Shown: positions 55,180 to 63,907 of the stretch, in pieces
Position numbering within the stretch: position 1 is the first letter of the stretch
Layout of the letters: every line of letters begins with the position of its first letter
Assembly (NCBI RefSeq): GCF_000424465.1
Contig: NZ_KE384194.1
Coordinates: 180,060-244,059, forward strand
Direction of reading: 5' to 3'
Source: Butyrivibrio hungatei NK4A153
GTDB lineage: Bacteria > Bacillota > Clostridia > Lachnospirales > Lachnospiraceae
Length of the DNA stretch: 64,000 bases
Made by a program: the position numbers and the translations under genes
The notes under the pieces: model-generated
The model's database searches: none
What the model was told of the DNA's origin: nothing
What the model saw: only the letters and a program-made list of their open reading frames with translations

Positions 55180-55353
55180 TCACTCCACTATCGAATACTG
55201 CATAAGTTCGTACTTAAGCTTAGTTCCTTCCGCTATTCCATCGGGCAAAAGAGCTCTTGCAACGAGCTTCAGATCATCCGACTCGATATCAGTTCTGCGA
55301 AGATTCGCATAATCGCCGTCAATACTTTCAACTACATAAAACCATGTTTCCAT
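55180..55353 (-). CDS. Small DUF3006-like protein (57 aa)
   Basis: Reads METWFYVVESIDGDYANLRR, then LKLVARALLPDGIAEGTKLK and YELMQYSIVE. The pattern of an N-terminal strand, GDYA, LLPDGIAEG and a final strand resembles DUF3006 proteins (small beta-barrels, often of unknown role). Strong RBS AAAGGAGA 8 nt before the ATG supports it. It is 68 nt after the HAD gene on the same strand. Confidence 0.7.
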   Translation of the reverse strand: METWFYVVESIDGDYANLRRTDIESDDLKLVARALLPDGIAEGTKLKYELMQYSIVE

Positions 55354-55421
55354 CTGGCTTATCTCCTTTCAAATTCGATATGAAATTTCTCTATCATAGT
55401 AAAACGCGCCAACAGCTATCA

Positions 55422-56063
55422 TTATCTCACTGCCTCGTATAGTTCATCCATACTGCTAACAATTGCAACTGCACCGGATTTTTTCATCTCATCAATATCA
55501 CCAAATCCCCACGTCACCGCAATACAAGGGATTCCAAGTTCCGCAGCTCCGAGGACATCATAATTAGTGTCACCGATCATCACTGTATCCGACTCGTCTT
55601 CTCCTATCTTATCAAGAAGGTATCTTATTACATCGTCCTTCTTTTCTCTGCTGCCGTCTACAGTTGCCCCCGCAATCTCATCAAAATATCCCGTCATATC
55701 AAAATGATCGAGGACTTCTATCGCCGTCTTTTCAGGCTTCGATGTGGCAACATATAATTTATATCCTTCGTCTTTAAATTTCTTTAAAAGATCTATCATT
55801 CCGCGGTACGGCGCATTTTCAAACTTTCCGATCGAATTGTAGCGCTCTCTGTATATTGCTACCGCCTTGTCCTTGTCTTTTTCCTCAACTCCGTGTTTTA
55901 CGAAGCTGTATCCGAGCGGAGGTCCGATAAATGTATAAAGCTCACTTTCTTCCGGCGGAGTTATCTGCATCTTTTCAAATGTATATAATGCACTTTTTGT
56001 GATTCCTTCCGATGAATCAGTCAGTGTTCCGTCAAGATCAAATAATAGATTTTTATACTTCAT
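55422..56063 (-). CDS. HAD-family phosphatase (phosphoglycolate phosphatase-like)
   Basis: A 213-aa HAD enzyme: motif I NLLFDLDGTLTDSSEG, an alpha-helical cap, motif II VATSKPEKTA, motif III Lys in SREKKDDVI and motif IV VMIGDTNYDVLGAAE. It resembles Gph/YsnF-type phosphatases; the substrate is not defined. The start at ATG 56063 is fixed by GGGGAGGA 6 nt upstream; the frame runs 33 nt further without support. Confidence 0.85.
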   Translation of the reverse strand: MKYKNLLFDLDGTLTDSSEGITKSALYTFEKMQITPPEESELYTFIGPPLGYSFVKHGVEEKDKDKAVAIYRERYNSIGKFENAPYRGMIDLLKKFKDEGYKLYVATSKPEKTAIEVLDHFDMTGYFDEIAGATVDGSREKKDDVIRYLLDKIGEDESDTVMIGDTNYDVLGAAELGIPCIAVTWGFGDIDEMKKSGAVAIVSSMDELYEAVR

Positions 56064-56246
56064 CCAATTCCTCCCCTGTCTAAACCTTTTACACACTTTA
56101 GCACACAGGCACTTTAAAAGTAAAGATTTATCGCTTATCTGATAACAAAAGCAACTTTTGAAAAGAAATCGCTACCAAATGATAAGATTTCTCTGTAAAA
56201 TAGCAATATGATTATTATTATCAATAATTCTTGAAAGGAGAAGGTT

Positions 56247-56891
56247 ATGAAAATATATAATGTAAACGATCCTGAATTCACAAATTACGGTAGGATCATC
56301 GAGGGTTATGAAGAAGAGAAGAAGGCAATCGTGGAGGCTCTTAAGTCAAGCACTCCCGTTCCCGAGGGAACAGACTATGTTGCCGAGGAGCCTGCACTTC
56401 AGTCTCTCGCTGCAGCAACATCAATTACAAACAGCCTCTTTGGCGGTTCCGATATGCAGTTCGGATGGTGCAACGGACACAACACCAAGCTCAACTGTCT
56501 TGAGTATCACCGTTCATCAGAGATCAACCTTGGTTCAACAGATTTCATTCTTTTACTTGCTAAAAGAGAAGAAATCGTAGACTACAAGATTGATTCAAGC
56601 AAGGTTAAAGCTTTCCTTTGCCCTGCAGGCACAATGATCGAAGTATACGCTACAGCTCTTCACTATGCTCCCTGCCAGGCAAGCAAAGATTCAGGATTCC
56701 AGGTTCTTGTAGGACTTCCTAAGGGAACCAACGTTGGCAAGCCTGAGTTCGAAGCTCGCAATCAGGAAGACCGCATGCTCACAGCAACAAACAAGTGGCT
56801 CCTTGCTCACGCAGAAGCTTCTGAAGCAGCAAACGGCGCATGGGTTGGAATCACAGGCGAGAACATCGACATCGCAGGAGATCTTAAATAA
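56247..56891 (+). CDS. DUF4867-family protein
   Basis: A 214-aa soluble protein matching what I know as DUF4867: YNVNDPEFTNYGRIIEGYE, then MQFGWCNGHNTKLNCLEYHR, VKAFLCPAGTMIEVYATALH and FQVLVGLPKGTN. The cupin-like beta pattern with EYHR/H suggests a metal-binding sugar-related fold, but activity is unproven. RBS GAAAGGAG. Codon use is highly biased, suggesting strong expression. Single gene with a strong terminator. Confidence 0.82.
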   Translation: MKIYNVNDPEFTNYGRIIEGYEEEKKAIVEALKSSTPVPEGTDYVAEEPALQSLAAATSITNSLFGGSDMQFGWCNGHNTKLNCLEYHRSSEINLGSTDFILLLAKREEIVDYKIDSSKVKAFLCPAGTMIEVYATALHYAPCQASKDSGFQVLVGLPKGTNVGKPEFEARNQEDRMLTATNKWLLAHAEASEAANGAWVGITGENIDIAGDLK

Positions 56892-56913
56892 AATCAATAT
56901 TCCATTATAATTT

Positions 56914-56960
56914 AACGCACATCGGCAATTTTTAGACTTTTTGCCGATGTGCGTTATTTA
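56914..56960. terminator. Bidirectional terminator between DUF4867 and the histidine kinase
   Basis: Perfect 15-bp stem 56914-56928/56941-56955. The right arm overlaps the 3' end of the converging kinase gene. Confidence 0.85.
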
Positions 56961-58209
56961 TATATAAAACAATATTTACAGTAAAATTTTTCCCATCATC
57001 ACATATCTCGAAAGTCCCCTCATAACTTTCAACAGCTGACTTAACTATACCCAATCCAAGTCCATGCAAAAATTCATCTTTATCACATGTATCATCTTTC
57101 TTTGTGTACGGATTTGAAACTTGTACAATCAGAGCATTCGCGCTATAGAACATAAAACAGCTTAATATCTTATCCCCTGAATCAAGGCTCTTCAAAGCAT
57201 TGATTGAATTATCAAAAAGATTTCCAAATATTTTTATGCAATCATGATATGAGATTGGTAAACCGGCCGGGATATTTATATCTTTCTTGACTGTAATTCC
57301 GTTTTGTTCGGCTGCAGAAAATTTAATGTTCAGAACTGTATCAATAGCTTCATTCCCGGTGTTAACAAAACTATTTATAGCAGATTGTTCATCTATAAGT
57401 TCCTGTAAATGATTCTGCGCTTTGTCATACTTTTTTTCTTTCAAAAAGCCTGAAATCAACTGCATATTATTCTGCATGTCGTGCTTTATTGTTCTTATGA
57501 GTTTTTGGTTTTCAGACAACTCTTCATAATACGAACGCTGCCAATTGGTTATCTTTTCATACTCTTCGTTCTGTCTTCTAACCTCATAGGATGCACTGAT
57601 CAAGTCATACAAATGAATGATCATAATATTCACATACAAGACAAGAACTGCTAATGGTACCAATAGGGGTATCCTTTCTTGATTTGAGCTAATACTCAGG
57701 CTTTCGCTTAGCATGGCAATGCACGTAAATGCAATGAAACTAATGATCGGAACCGATAAAAGCTTCAGCAGAACACGCATATCAACTTTTCTGTTTTTTA
57801 TAGTTTGATACCTTGCCACTATTTCAACAACAATATAAAAGCATAAATGTGGAATAAATAGAACATATCCGGAATTTAAAGAACTACCCTCAATTAAATA
57901 CATCAACGTTTGCGCAAATCCGGCAAAAACTATGAGTACAGTAGCATATGCAAATTTCACTTTCTTTTCGCCTTTGTATGCACATAAAAACAGGCAGCTC
58001 CAGAAAGAAAGCGAAACAAGATTGCAATATTTAAGGTCATATTTTATAAAAACAGAAAATAAAATGACGAACAGAACGCTCATCACCTTTTTTATCAGAT
58101 CATATTTCTTTATTGCCTCTAATACCCTATCGTAGTAATGCAAGACAATCCAAATATCAAATAAATTCAGAAGAAAATAGAGAAAGATGTTAATCTTCGC
58201 ATGATTCAT
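56932..58209 (-). CDS. AgrC-like GHKL sensor histidine kinase
   Basis: A 425-aa membrane kinase. Residues about 1-210 hold five to six TM helices, the sensor part. A dimerisation helix has phospho-acceptor His in RTIKHDMQNNMQLISG, and the GHKL ATPase has FGNLFDNSINALKSL and HGLGLGIVKSAVESY. The family senses peptides at the membrane. The start ATG at 58209 overlaps the response-regulator stop as ATGA; a longer frame to 58224 places GGAG in the coding part and is rejected. Confidence 0.9.
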   Translation of the reverse strand: MNHAKINIFLYFLLNLFDIWIVLHYYDRVLEAIKKYDLIKKVMSVLFVILFSVFIKYDLKYCNLVSLSFWSCLFLCAYKGEKKVKFAYATVLIVFAGFAQTLMYLIEGSSLNSGYVLFIPHLCFYIVVEIVARYQTIKNRKVDMRVLLKLLSVPIISFIAFTCIAMLSESLSISSNQERIPLLVPLAVLVLYVNIMIIHLYDLISASYEVRRQNEEYEKITNWQRSYYEELSENQKLIRTIKHDMQNNMQLISGFLKEKKYDKAQNHLQELIDEQSAINSFVNTGNEAIDTVLNIKFSAAEQNGITVKKDINIPAGLPISYHDCIKIFGNLFDNSINALKSLDSGDKILSCFMFYSANALIVQVSNPYTKKDDTCDKDEFLHGLGLGIVKSAVESYEGTFEICDDGKNFTVNIVLYINNAHRQKV

Positions 58210-58919
58210 AGTCCAATTCTCCATTTCAAATATCTCATATGCTCTAGTTTAACACTTTTGTGGTATTTCTTACTGATAGGCAACCTGACGCCGTTATTCA
58301 AAATAATCTCATCGGAATAAATAACTTTAACATAATCCATATTAACAATGTATGAAGCATGGATTCTTACAAACCAATTGTTGTCCACCATTTTCTCAAG
58401 ATCGGACATTTTTGAATAAAAAGAATAGTTTTCATCTGTTGTATAGACATTTATTTTTCGCTTATTCCCCTCAAAATACATTATGCTCTCACAGCGTAAC
58501 TGTATTTTGGCTTTATCAACAGAAATGAATATATATTTTTGACTGGAATAAATATAATTTACCGCTGCTTGTATTACATCTTCAAGCTTATGCGTATCTA
58601 TAGGCTTATTTACAAATCTGAACGGCTGTACTTCAAACGAGCTAAAGACATAATCCGAGTATGCCGTAACGAAGATAATAACAGCTCTTTGGTCTATAGC
58701 CCTTATCTTCTTTGCAGCTTCAAGCCCATTAACTCCGGGCATTTCTATATCAAGCAGGTATATTTGGTAGAATACATTAGGATTTTTATTCAGATAATCT
58801 AAAAGACTTTCACCGGTCTCAAAGCAATCGACCTCAACATCTCTGATTCTGATGTTCTCAATAACATCTTCCATTAACGCGAGATTATCTTTGTTGTCAT
58901 CACATATTGCAATCTGCAT
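58206..58919 (-). CDS. LytTR-family response regulator (AgrA-like)
   Basis: A 237-aa protein. The receiver domain spans residues about 1-118 (MQIAICDDNKDN, phospho-Asp in YLLDIEMPGVNGLEAA, and FVTAYSDYVFSSFEV). The LytTR DNA-binding domain spans about 135-232 (IQLRCESIMYFEGNKRKINV, WFVRIHASYIVNMDYV). It pairs with the kinase gene, which overlaps its stop codon. The ATG at 58919 gives the standard receiver start; upstream residues are not conserved. It should regulate the adjacent ABC exporter. Confidence 0.93.
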   Translation of the reverse strand: MQIAICDDNKDNLALMEDVIENIRIRDVEVDCFETGESLLDYLNKNPNVFYQIYLLDIEMPGVNGLEAAKKIRAIDQRAVIIFVTAYSDYVFSSFEVQPFRFVNKPIDTHKLEDVIQAAVNYIYSSQKYIFISVDKAKIQLRCESIMYFEGNKRKINVYTTDENYSFYSKMSDLEKMVDNNWFVRIHASYIVNMDYVKVIYSDEIILNNGVRLPISKKYHKSVKLEHMRYLKWRIGL

Positions 58920-58935
58920 CCAGTCACCGCTTCTC

Positions 58936-59733
58936 TCAGAATTCTCTACCCTCAAATGATTTTGTTCCAAGCACCATAAACACTACATAGTATAGCATAC
59001 ATAAAAGCAATTGAATCAGCACACATTTCCCCCTCCCTGTACTGCTGATACTTAACACTTCTGTAGTCTCCAAAACATCTTCTGATAACTGATAAATATA
59101 ATTCATCGGATTAATATATTTTACAAATGAATACGTCAGCACGTGATTGCAAACCAAAGATGCAACAAAAGAAATCACTATCGTTATAATCGGTTTATAT
59201 CTTGTCCCAATACACAATGCAAGCTGTGGAATAAAGAAAAACGTATACATATATATCAAAAGCAAAAGACATAATAAATCTGCTACATTATTTCCAAATA
59301 TTTTTCCTGATGTATAAATGCTGCCGTTATTCGCGATTCCAAAATAAATAGCCAGCATTACAATAATTGTAATCACAAAGAAAACCGCAGTAATAACTTG
59401 TAACGCTAAGCTTTTACCTATAAACAAATTTCTCCTGTTCCTTATTCTCACAGTGAACAAAGAAATACTTTTATTGTCAATTTCACCTGATAACATTTGA
59501 GTTCCCAAAAAAGCTGTCACAACCGGGCCAATAAAAAGAACTGTTGTTGTTACAAGTTGCAATGTTATCCAAAATAAAGCATTCTGATTTTTTACTCCTT
59601 CATACATTTCGTTTCTCATACCGATCGCATAAATAAATCCAATGGCTACAATTACAGCAACCGCCAAGATATCATTACGCTTTAAAAATTTTAACAATTC
59701 AATTTTTATGATATGCAATATCGATATTTTCAT
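58936..59733 (-). CDS. ABC-2 type permease (two-component-linked exporter)
   Basis: A 265-aa membrane protein with about six TM segments; the first, after LLKFLKRNDI, is preceded by a short cytosolic end and the loop NEMYEGVKNQNALF follows. Start at ATG 59733, with GAGGAGAATG upstream inside the ATPase 3' end. It overlaps the ATPase gene by 35 nt and lies 16 nt before the response regulator. It makes up the membrane part of the exporter, probably as a homodimer because no second permease is seen. Confidence 0.8.
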   Translation of the reverse strand: MKISILHIIKIELLKFLKRNDILAVAVIVAIGFIYAIGMRNEMYEGVKNQNALFWITLQLVTTTVLFIGPVVTAFLGTQMLSGEIDNKSISLFTVRIRNRRNLFIGKSLALQVITAVFFVITIIVMLAIYFGIANNGSIYTSGKIFGNNVADLLCLLLLIYMYTFFFIPQLALCIGTRYKPIITIVISFVASLVCNHVLTYSFVKYINPMNYIYQLSEDVLETTEVLSISSTGRGKCVLIQLLLCMLYYVVFMVLGTKSFEGREF

Positions 59734-60592
59734 AGCCATTCTCCTCAAACAGATCATATAAAGATTTGCGTTCTATTTCTAAATCCAAAACGTCAATACT
59801 TAATTCATCAAGTTTATCAAGAACCTGTTTTAAATCTTCGACATGTTCAATCAATATATTGTCTTTATCAACTTTTACCCCTGACTTTTCAACTTCTTCC
59901 GGGTTCAAAGCTCGGTCACATTGAACAACATATTTTTTGCTGTATTCCATCACGCCATCAAATTTCTTTTCACCGTTATCTATTAAGACCACCCGATCAC
60001 ATATTTCCTCAACATCTTCCAAGTCGTGACTTGAAAACAATATTCCCACTTTTTCATCGTGCGCTTTTTCCAGAAGGATTCTTTTAAATATATTTTTCCC
60101 TATTGGATCCAATCCCACAAACGGTTCATCCAGTATAAGAAACTCCGGATTGTTTAAAAGAGCTTGCGCCAGCCCCAACCTTTGTTTCATTCCAAAAGAA
60201 AATGCTTTTGTCTTTTCTTTTGATTTCTTTTCTAATCCAACCGCATTCAACAGATTATCTATTTTTGCTTTCGGAACTTTTCCCCCCAATGTTTTGATTA
60301 ATATATCCAAATTCTCATATGCATTCATATAGGGAATAAAAGTAGGCTCAATCAGTATTCCGAATTCATTAAGCCTTGAATTGTCTTTAAGTAGCGTATC
60401 GCCTTTATAAACTATATCTCCCCCTGTAGGAAAAACATTCCCTGCAATACTGTTTAAAAGAGTAGTTTTCCCTGCTCCGTTTTTTCCTAAAAGAGCAACT
60501 ATCTCCCCTGCATTAACTTTAAAACTTACACCTTTGAGCGCTTTGAATCCGCCATAATCTTTCTTTAAATTTCTGATCTCTAACAAAGACAT
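59699..60592 (-). CDS. ABC transporter ATPase, BcrA family
   Basis: A 297-aa ATPase with Walker A LGKNGAGKTTLLNSIAG, signature region SFGMKQRLGLAQALL, Walker B FLILDEPFVGLDP, and the switch SSHDLEDVEEI. The C-terminal extension resembles BcrA/NatA-type ATPases. First gene of the ABC-permease-LytTR-kinase operon with RBS GAGGTGAG. Such operons commonly give self-protection from, or export of, peptide signals or bacteriocins; no precursor peptide gene was seen nearby. Confidence 0.92.
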   Translation of the reverse strand: MSLLEIRNLKKDYGGFKALKGVSFKVNAGEIVALLGKNGAGKTTLLNSIAGNVFPTGGDIVYKGDTLLKDNSRLNEFGILIEPTFIPYMNAYENLDILIKTLGGKVPKAKIDNLLNAVGLEKKSKEKTKAFSFGMKQRLGLAQALLNNPEFLILDEPFVGLDPIGKNIFKRILLEKAHDEKVGILFSSHDLEDVEEICDRVVLIDNGEKKFDGVMEYSKKYVVQCDRALNPEEVEKSGVKVDKDNILIEHVEDLKQVLDKLDELSIDVLDLEIERKSLYDLFEENGYENIDIAYHKN

Positions 60593-60689
60593 ATTCTCAC
60601 CTCTGAAAATTTATATGAGAATACTATCATTAGAAATCAGCTTTTATTCTGTATTGTAATTTTTGGTATAGAACCGAGTAATAAATGGC

Positions 60690-60730
60690 AAAAAAAGACA
60701 CTTCTTAGAATCTCTTCTAAAAAGTGTCTT
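60690..60730 (-). terminator. Terminator of the rpsF-ssb-rpsR operon
   Basis: Minus-strand stem GACACTT...TTAGAA/TTCTAAGAAGTGTC (60728-60697) followed by seven T (60696-60690). Confidence 0.85.
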
Positions 60731-60752
60731 CAATAATTTACTTATATACTGA

Positions 60753-61016
60753 TTACTCAGCTACGTATGGCATAAGAGCCAGGTGTCTTGCTCTCTTGAT
60801 TGCTGAAGTAAGCTCTCTCTGGTGCTTAGCGCAGTTTCCAGTGATTCTTCTGGGAAGAATCTTGCCGCTCTCAGAAACGAACTTCTTAAGCTTAGCTGTA
60901 TCCTTATAATCAATTACGTTATCTTTTCCGCAAAATACACAAACTTTCTTTCTTCTGTGCATTCCGCCCTTTCTCCTCATAGGAGCATCGGATTTATCAG
61001 ACTTTGTGAAAGCCAT
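60753..61016 (-). CDS. rpsR: 30S ribosomal protein bS18
   Basis: An 87-aa protein with a basic N-terminus ([20 protein letters not shown]), a zinc-type CVFC pair seen in some bS18, and the core [20 protein letters not shown] and [13 protein letters not shown]. Third gene of rpsF-ssb-rpsR, 19 nt after ssb. Confidence 0.97.
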   Translation of the reverse strand: MAFTKSDKSDAPMRRKGGMHRRKKVCVFCGKDNVIDYKDTAKLKKFVSESGKILPRRITGNCAKHQRELTSAIKRARHLALMPYVAE

Positions 61017-61035
61017 TATAATATTCCTCCTTCAA

Positions 61036-61491
61036 TTAATTGAACGGCAGCTCCTCGTCAATTCCGTCGGGAATATTCATGAAGCCGTCGCCGGCTGCAG
61101 AAGGTGCGGGCTCTCCTTGGGGAGCAACGCCTCCAAATGATCCTCCGTTGGAGGATGCTGCATTCTTGGATTCAGCGAATTCCTGATCCTCTGCAACTAC
61201 ATCAGTTGTGTATACCTTAACGCCATCCTTATTGGTATAACTACCTGTCTGGATACGTCCTGTTACGATAACCTTAGTGCCCTTCTTAAGATATTTCTCA
61301 GCAAACTCGCCGGCTCTTCCAAAAGCTACGATACCGATGAAATCAGCTGTCTGAGCATCCTGTTGATCTCTTCTTGCAAATCTTCTATCCACAGCAAGTG
61401 TATATCTTGCTACAGCCATAGGCTCATTGCCCTGTGAATATCTTACGTCGGGGTCTCTTGTTAAACGTCCCATTAGTATAACTTTGTTCAT
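61036..61491 (-). CDS. ssb: Single-stranded DNA-binding protein
   Basis: A 151-aa SSB. The OB fold (MNKVILMGRLTRDPDVRY to YLKKGTKVIVTGRIQTGSY) spans residues 1-105, a Gly/Ser-rich linker follows, and the acidic C-terminal tip DGIDEELPFN recruits partner proteins. It sits between rpsF and rpsR as in most bacteria. Confidence 0.97.
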   Translation of the reverse strand: MNKVILMGRLTRDPDVRYSQGNEPMAVARYTLAVDRRFARRDQQDAQTADFIGIVAFGRAGEFAEKYLKKGTKVIVTGRIQTGSYTNKDGVKVYTTDVVAEDQEFAESKNAASSNGGSFGGVAPQGEPAPSAAGDGFMNIPDGIDEELPFN

Positions 61492-61509
61492 ATTTTCGTC
61501 CTCTTCTAT

Positions 61510-61797
61510 TTAAGCCTCGTTCTTAACGCATAAATATCTGATGACACCGTCCATAATACGCATGCGAGCTTCAATCTCTGCAGGAGTTGTTGCTTCGCCA
61601 TCGAACTGGATGAAATAGTAGAAGCCTTCTGTCATCTTCTCGATTTCATAAGCAAGCTTCTTCTTTCCCCACTCATCAATATTGGTAATCTGACCACCAT
61701 GCTTCTCGATAGTCTTCTTAACCTTCTCGATGACTGCTGTTCTGGCATCGTCTTCGATCTTTGCACTAACAACAACGGCTAATTCGTATTTGTTCAT
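61510..61797 (-). CDS. rpsF: 30S ribosomal protein bS6
   Basis: A 95-aa protein with the bS6 pattern: MNKYELAVVVSAKIEDDAR, then WGKKKLAYEIEKMTEGFYYF and EARMRIMDGVIRYLCV. First gene of the operon, with RBS AAAGGAGG upstream. A small hairpin GCTACTTG/CAAGCAGC (61826-61848) in the leader might be a bS6/bS18 autoregulation site, but this is not proven. Confidence 0.97.
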   Translation of the reverse strand: MNKYELAVVVSAKIEDDARTAVIEKVKKTIEKHGGQITNIDEWGKKKLAYEIEKMTEGFYYFIQFDGEATTPAEIEARMRIMDGVIRYLCVKNEA

Positions 61798-61904
61798 GCT
61801 ATTTGTTACCTCCTTTTGGTCTCTGGCTACTTGTATCAGTCAAGCAGCAAGGAATTTATCACAGAATAATATGCTATCATATATATGTTCCAAATGCAAG
61901 CATT

Positions 61905-62078
61905 TTATCGTATCCCTTTAATGCTCTTTTCCAGTGTTTTCCTGGATATCATTACCTGATGACCGCAACCAAGGCATTTGATTCGAAAGTCCGCACCTAC
62001 ACGCAAAACTTCCCATTCAAAACTACCGCAAGGATGTTGTTTCTTAAGTTTTATTATATTTCCAACCTGAATATCCAT
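61905..62078 (-). CDS. DUF951-family protein (57 aa)
   Basis: Reads MDIQVGNIIKLKKQHPCGSF, EWEVLRVGADFRIKCLGCGH and QVMISRKTLEKSIKGIR. All core DUF951 features are present: KKxHPCGSxEW, RVGAD and the CLGCGH zinc-like pair. The family is very widespread in Firmicutes, usually beside rpsF-ssb-rpsR, and its function is unknown. The ATG overlaps the sirtuin stop by 1 nt (TAATG), so translation is coupled. It is 107 nt upstream of rpsF. Confidence 0.92.
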   Translation of the reverse strand: MDIQVGNIIKLKKQHPCGSFEWEVLRVGADFRIKCLGCGHQVMISRKTLEKSIKGIR

Positions 62079-62794
62079 TAAATCTGATCCAAAATCTCCC
62101 CTATTGCACCCTGTACTACCAGATCAGCCTGTCTGTCCCTCGGTGTAGCCGACTTGTTGATAAGAACAAGCTTATTTCCCCTGTAATAGTCAATAAGTCC
62201 TGCCGCCGGATAAACAGCCAGTGAAGTTCCACCAATTATAAGGACATCAGCATTACTGATATACTCAACAGCTTTCTGCATTATCCCCATATCAAGGCCT
62301 TCTTCATACAAGACCACATCAGGCTTTATCCTGCCGCCACAACTGCATACGGGAACTCCTTCCGCATTGGCCATGTAGTCAAAATCATAGAACTTACCGC
62401 ATTTTTCGCAATAATTTCTATGTACGCTTCCGTGAAGTTCAAGAACTTCTTTACTGCCGGCAGCCTGGTGCAGGCCGTCAATATTCTGTGTAATAACAGC
62501 ACGGAGTTTACCTTGCTTTTCAAGTTCGGCAAGCTTAAGATGCGCTTTATTGGGCTTAACCCCAGTAATGAGAAGTTTATCCTTATAGAATCTAAAGAAC
62601 TCTTCAGGCATTCTCATATAAAATGTATGACTTAAAATCTGCTCCGGAGGGTACTTGTACTGCTGATGATAAAGACCGTCTTCGCTCCTGAAATCAGGAA
62701 CACCGCTCTCTGTCGATACTCCCGCACCACCAAAAAAGACAATATTATTCGAACCGTCAACTATTTCTTTTAACTCTTTTACAGCTTCGTCCAT
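62078..62794 (-). CDS. Sirtuin-type NAD-dependent protein deacylase
   Basis: A 238-aa class U-like or class III sirtuin. NAD site FFGGAGVSTESGVPDFRS, QNIDGLHQAAGS, the catalytic His in ELHGSVHRNYCEKCG, a four-Cys zinc site (CEKC and CSCGG) and IIGGTSLAVYPAAGLI. It removes acetyl or other acyl groups from Lys. The start at ATG 62794 is fixed by GAAGGGGG; it runs into the DUF951 gene. Confidence 0.93.
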   Translation of the reverse strand: MDEAVKELKEIVDGSNNIVFFGGAGVSTESGVPDFRSEDGLYHQQYKYPPEQILSHTFYMRMPEEFFRFYKDKLLITGVKPNKAHLKLAELEKQGKLRAVITQNIDGLHQAAGSKEVLELHGSVHRNYCEKCGKFYDFDYMANAEGVPVCSCGGRIKPDVVLYEEGLDMGIMQKAVEYISNADVLIIGGTSLAVYPAAGLIDYYRGNKLVLINKSATPRDRQADLVVQGAIGEILDQI

Positions 62795-62822
62795 ATTATC
62801 CCCCTTCATTATTTATGTATGA

Positions 62823-63731
62823 TCAAAAACCTGCTTTCTTAAGAAGCGCAGCCAAAGATGTTGTTGCATCTCCGTCACTTGGATATTCAATCTTTTCTTC
62901 TGTAATCTCAGTCGCAGCTATATCTTCAAGCGCTTTCATACTAAGACTAAGCTTTCCGTCTTTAATTGAAATAACTTTGACTTTTACCTTCTGTCCGACT
63001 TTAAGAACAGCTGAAGGATGTGCAATTCTGTTGTTACAAATCTGAGAAATATGAACAAGTCCGCTAAGACCGTTACCCAAATCAACAAATGCACCGTAAT
63101 TCTGCAAACTCTCAACTGTTCCCTCAGTAACAAGGCCAACTTCTACGTTAGAGACCATTTCTTTTCTCTTAAGATCAGCCTGTTCTTTGAGATAATCTTT
63201 AGCTGAAAGAACAAGTTTTCCATTCTCTTCATCAGAAGTAATTACTCTAACCTTAGCAGTCTTTCCAACATAATCAGCAAGTTTGTCTTCTTCCACAAAA
63301 GAAAGATCAAGCTTAGATGCCGGAATAAATCCTCTTATTCCTTCAAGGAAAGCCACTGCTCCGCCTTTAACAGCTTCAGATATCTTAACATCAACATACT
63401 CCCCGGATTCAAGTAATGCATTAAGCTTATCCCATGCAAGAACTTCATTTGCTCTTCTCTTGGACAAAAGAATATTTCCTTCTCCGTCGTCTGTTGAAAT
63501 AACAGTAGCAGATACTTCATCTCCGACATTTATATCTCTATGTATAGAAAACTTGGGATCATCACTAAGCTCCTCAAGCCTTATTATTCCCTGAGTATAA
63601 TATTTTATATCCAAAATTACTTCTGTATCATTTACACCGATAACAGTTCCGTCAATTATATCTCCTTCCTTTATCTTTCTGAAGGAGCTCTCAATCTCCT
63701 TGCTAAAATCTTTCATCGTTTCTTCTGCCAT
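62823..63731 (-). CDS. Protein with three S1 RNA-binding domains (short S1-like)
   Basis: A 302-aa protein. S1 domain 1 spans about residues 18-90 (GDIIDGTVIGVNDTEVILDI), domain 2 about 105-180 (GVRGFIP-type segment LEGIRGFIPASKLDLS) and domain 3 about 198-270 (GLVTEGTVESLQNYGAFVDL, GLVHISQICNNRI). It is smaller than E. coli bS1 (six domains) and resembles the S1-like proteins of Firmicutes that bind mRNA. It lies 28 nt upstream of the sirtuin gene; a terminator after tRNA-Cys lies further upstream. Confidence 0.9.
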   Translation of the reverse strand: MAEETMKDFSKEIESSFRKIKEGDIIDGTVIGVNDTEVILDIKYYTQGIIRLEELSDDPKFSIHRDINVGDEVSATVISTDDGEGNILLSKRRANEVLAWDKLNALLESGEYVDVKISEAVKGGAVAFLEGIRGFIPASKLDLSFVEEDKLADYVGKTAKVRVITSDEENGKLVLSAKDYLKEQADLKRKEMVSNVEVGLVTEGTVESLQNYGAFVDLGNGLSGLVHISQICNNRIAHPSAVLKVGQKVKVKVISIKDGKLSLSMKALEDIAATEITEEKIEYPSDGDATTSLAALLKKAGF

Positions 63732-63772
63732 AAACTAACCTCCAAATAAATCAGATAAAAAGATTATAGCAC

Positions 63773-63807
63773 AAAAAAACTGTGAATATTTAATACTCAC
63801 AGTTTTT
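63773..63807 (-). terminator. Terminator after tRNA-Cys
   Basis: Minus-strand stem ACTGTGA (63803-63797)/TCACAGT (63785-63779) followed by TTTTTT. Confidence 0.85.
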
Positions 63808-63809
63808 AG

Positions 63810-63880
63810 AGGTGACAGGCGGATTTGAACCGCCGCTCAAGGTGTTGCAGACCTATGCCTTACCGCTTGGCTATGTCACC
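63810..63880 (-). tRNA. tRNA-Cys (GCA)
   Basis: A 71-nt cloverleaf on the minus strand: acceptor GGTGACA/TGTCACC, anticodon stem with loop around GCA (GGTCTGCAACACC), T-arm GGCGGTTCAAATCCGCC. No encoded CCA. Confidence 0.97.
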
Positions 63881-63907
63881 AAATATGTAATTGATAATGA
63901 ATCTTAG

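Noticed and set aside
54613..55383. 256-codon plus-strand ORF
   Set aside because: It is antisense to three minus-strand genes, two of which have good Shine-Dalgarno sites; its own composition is Ile/Lys/Ser-rich without a domain.
61826..61848. bS6:bS18 leader motif
   Set aside because: A small hairpin is present, but the characteristic CCG bulge arrangement could not be confirmed by eye, so it is only mentioned under rpsF.
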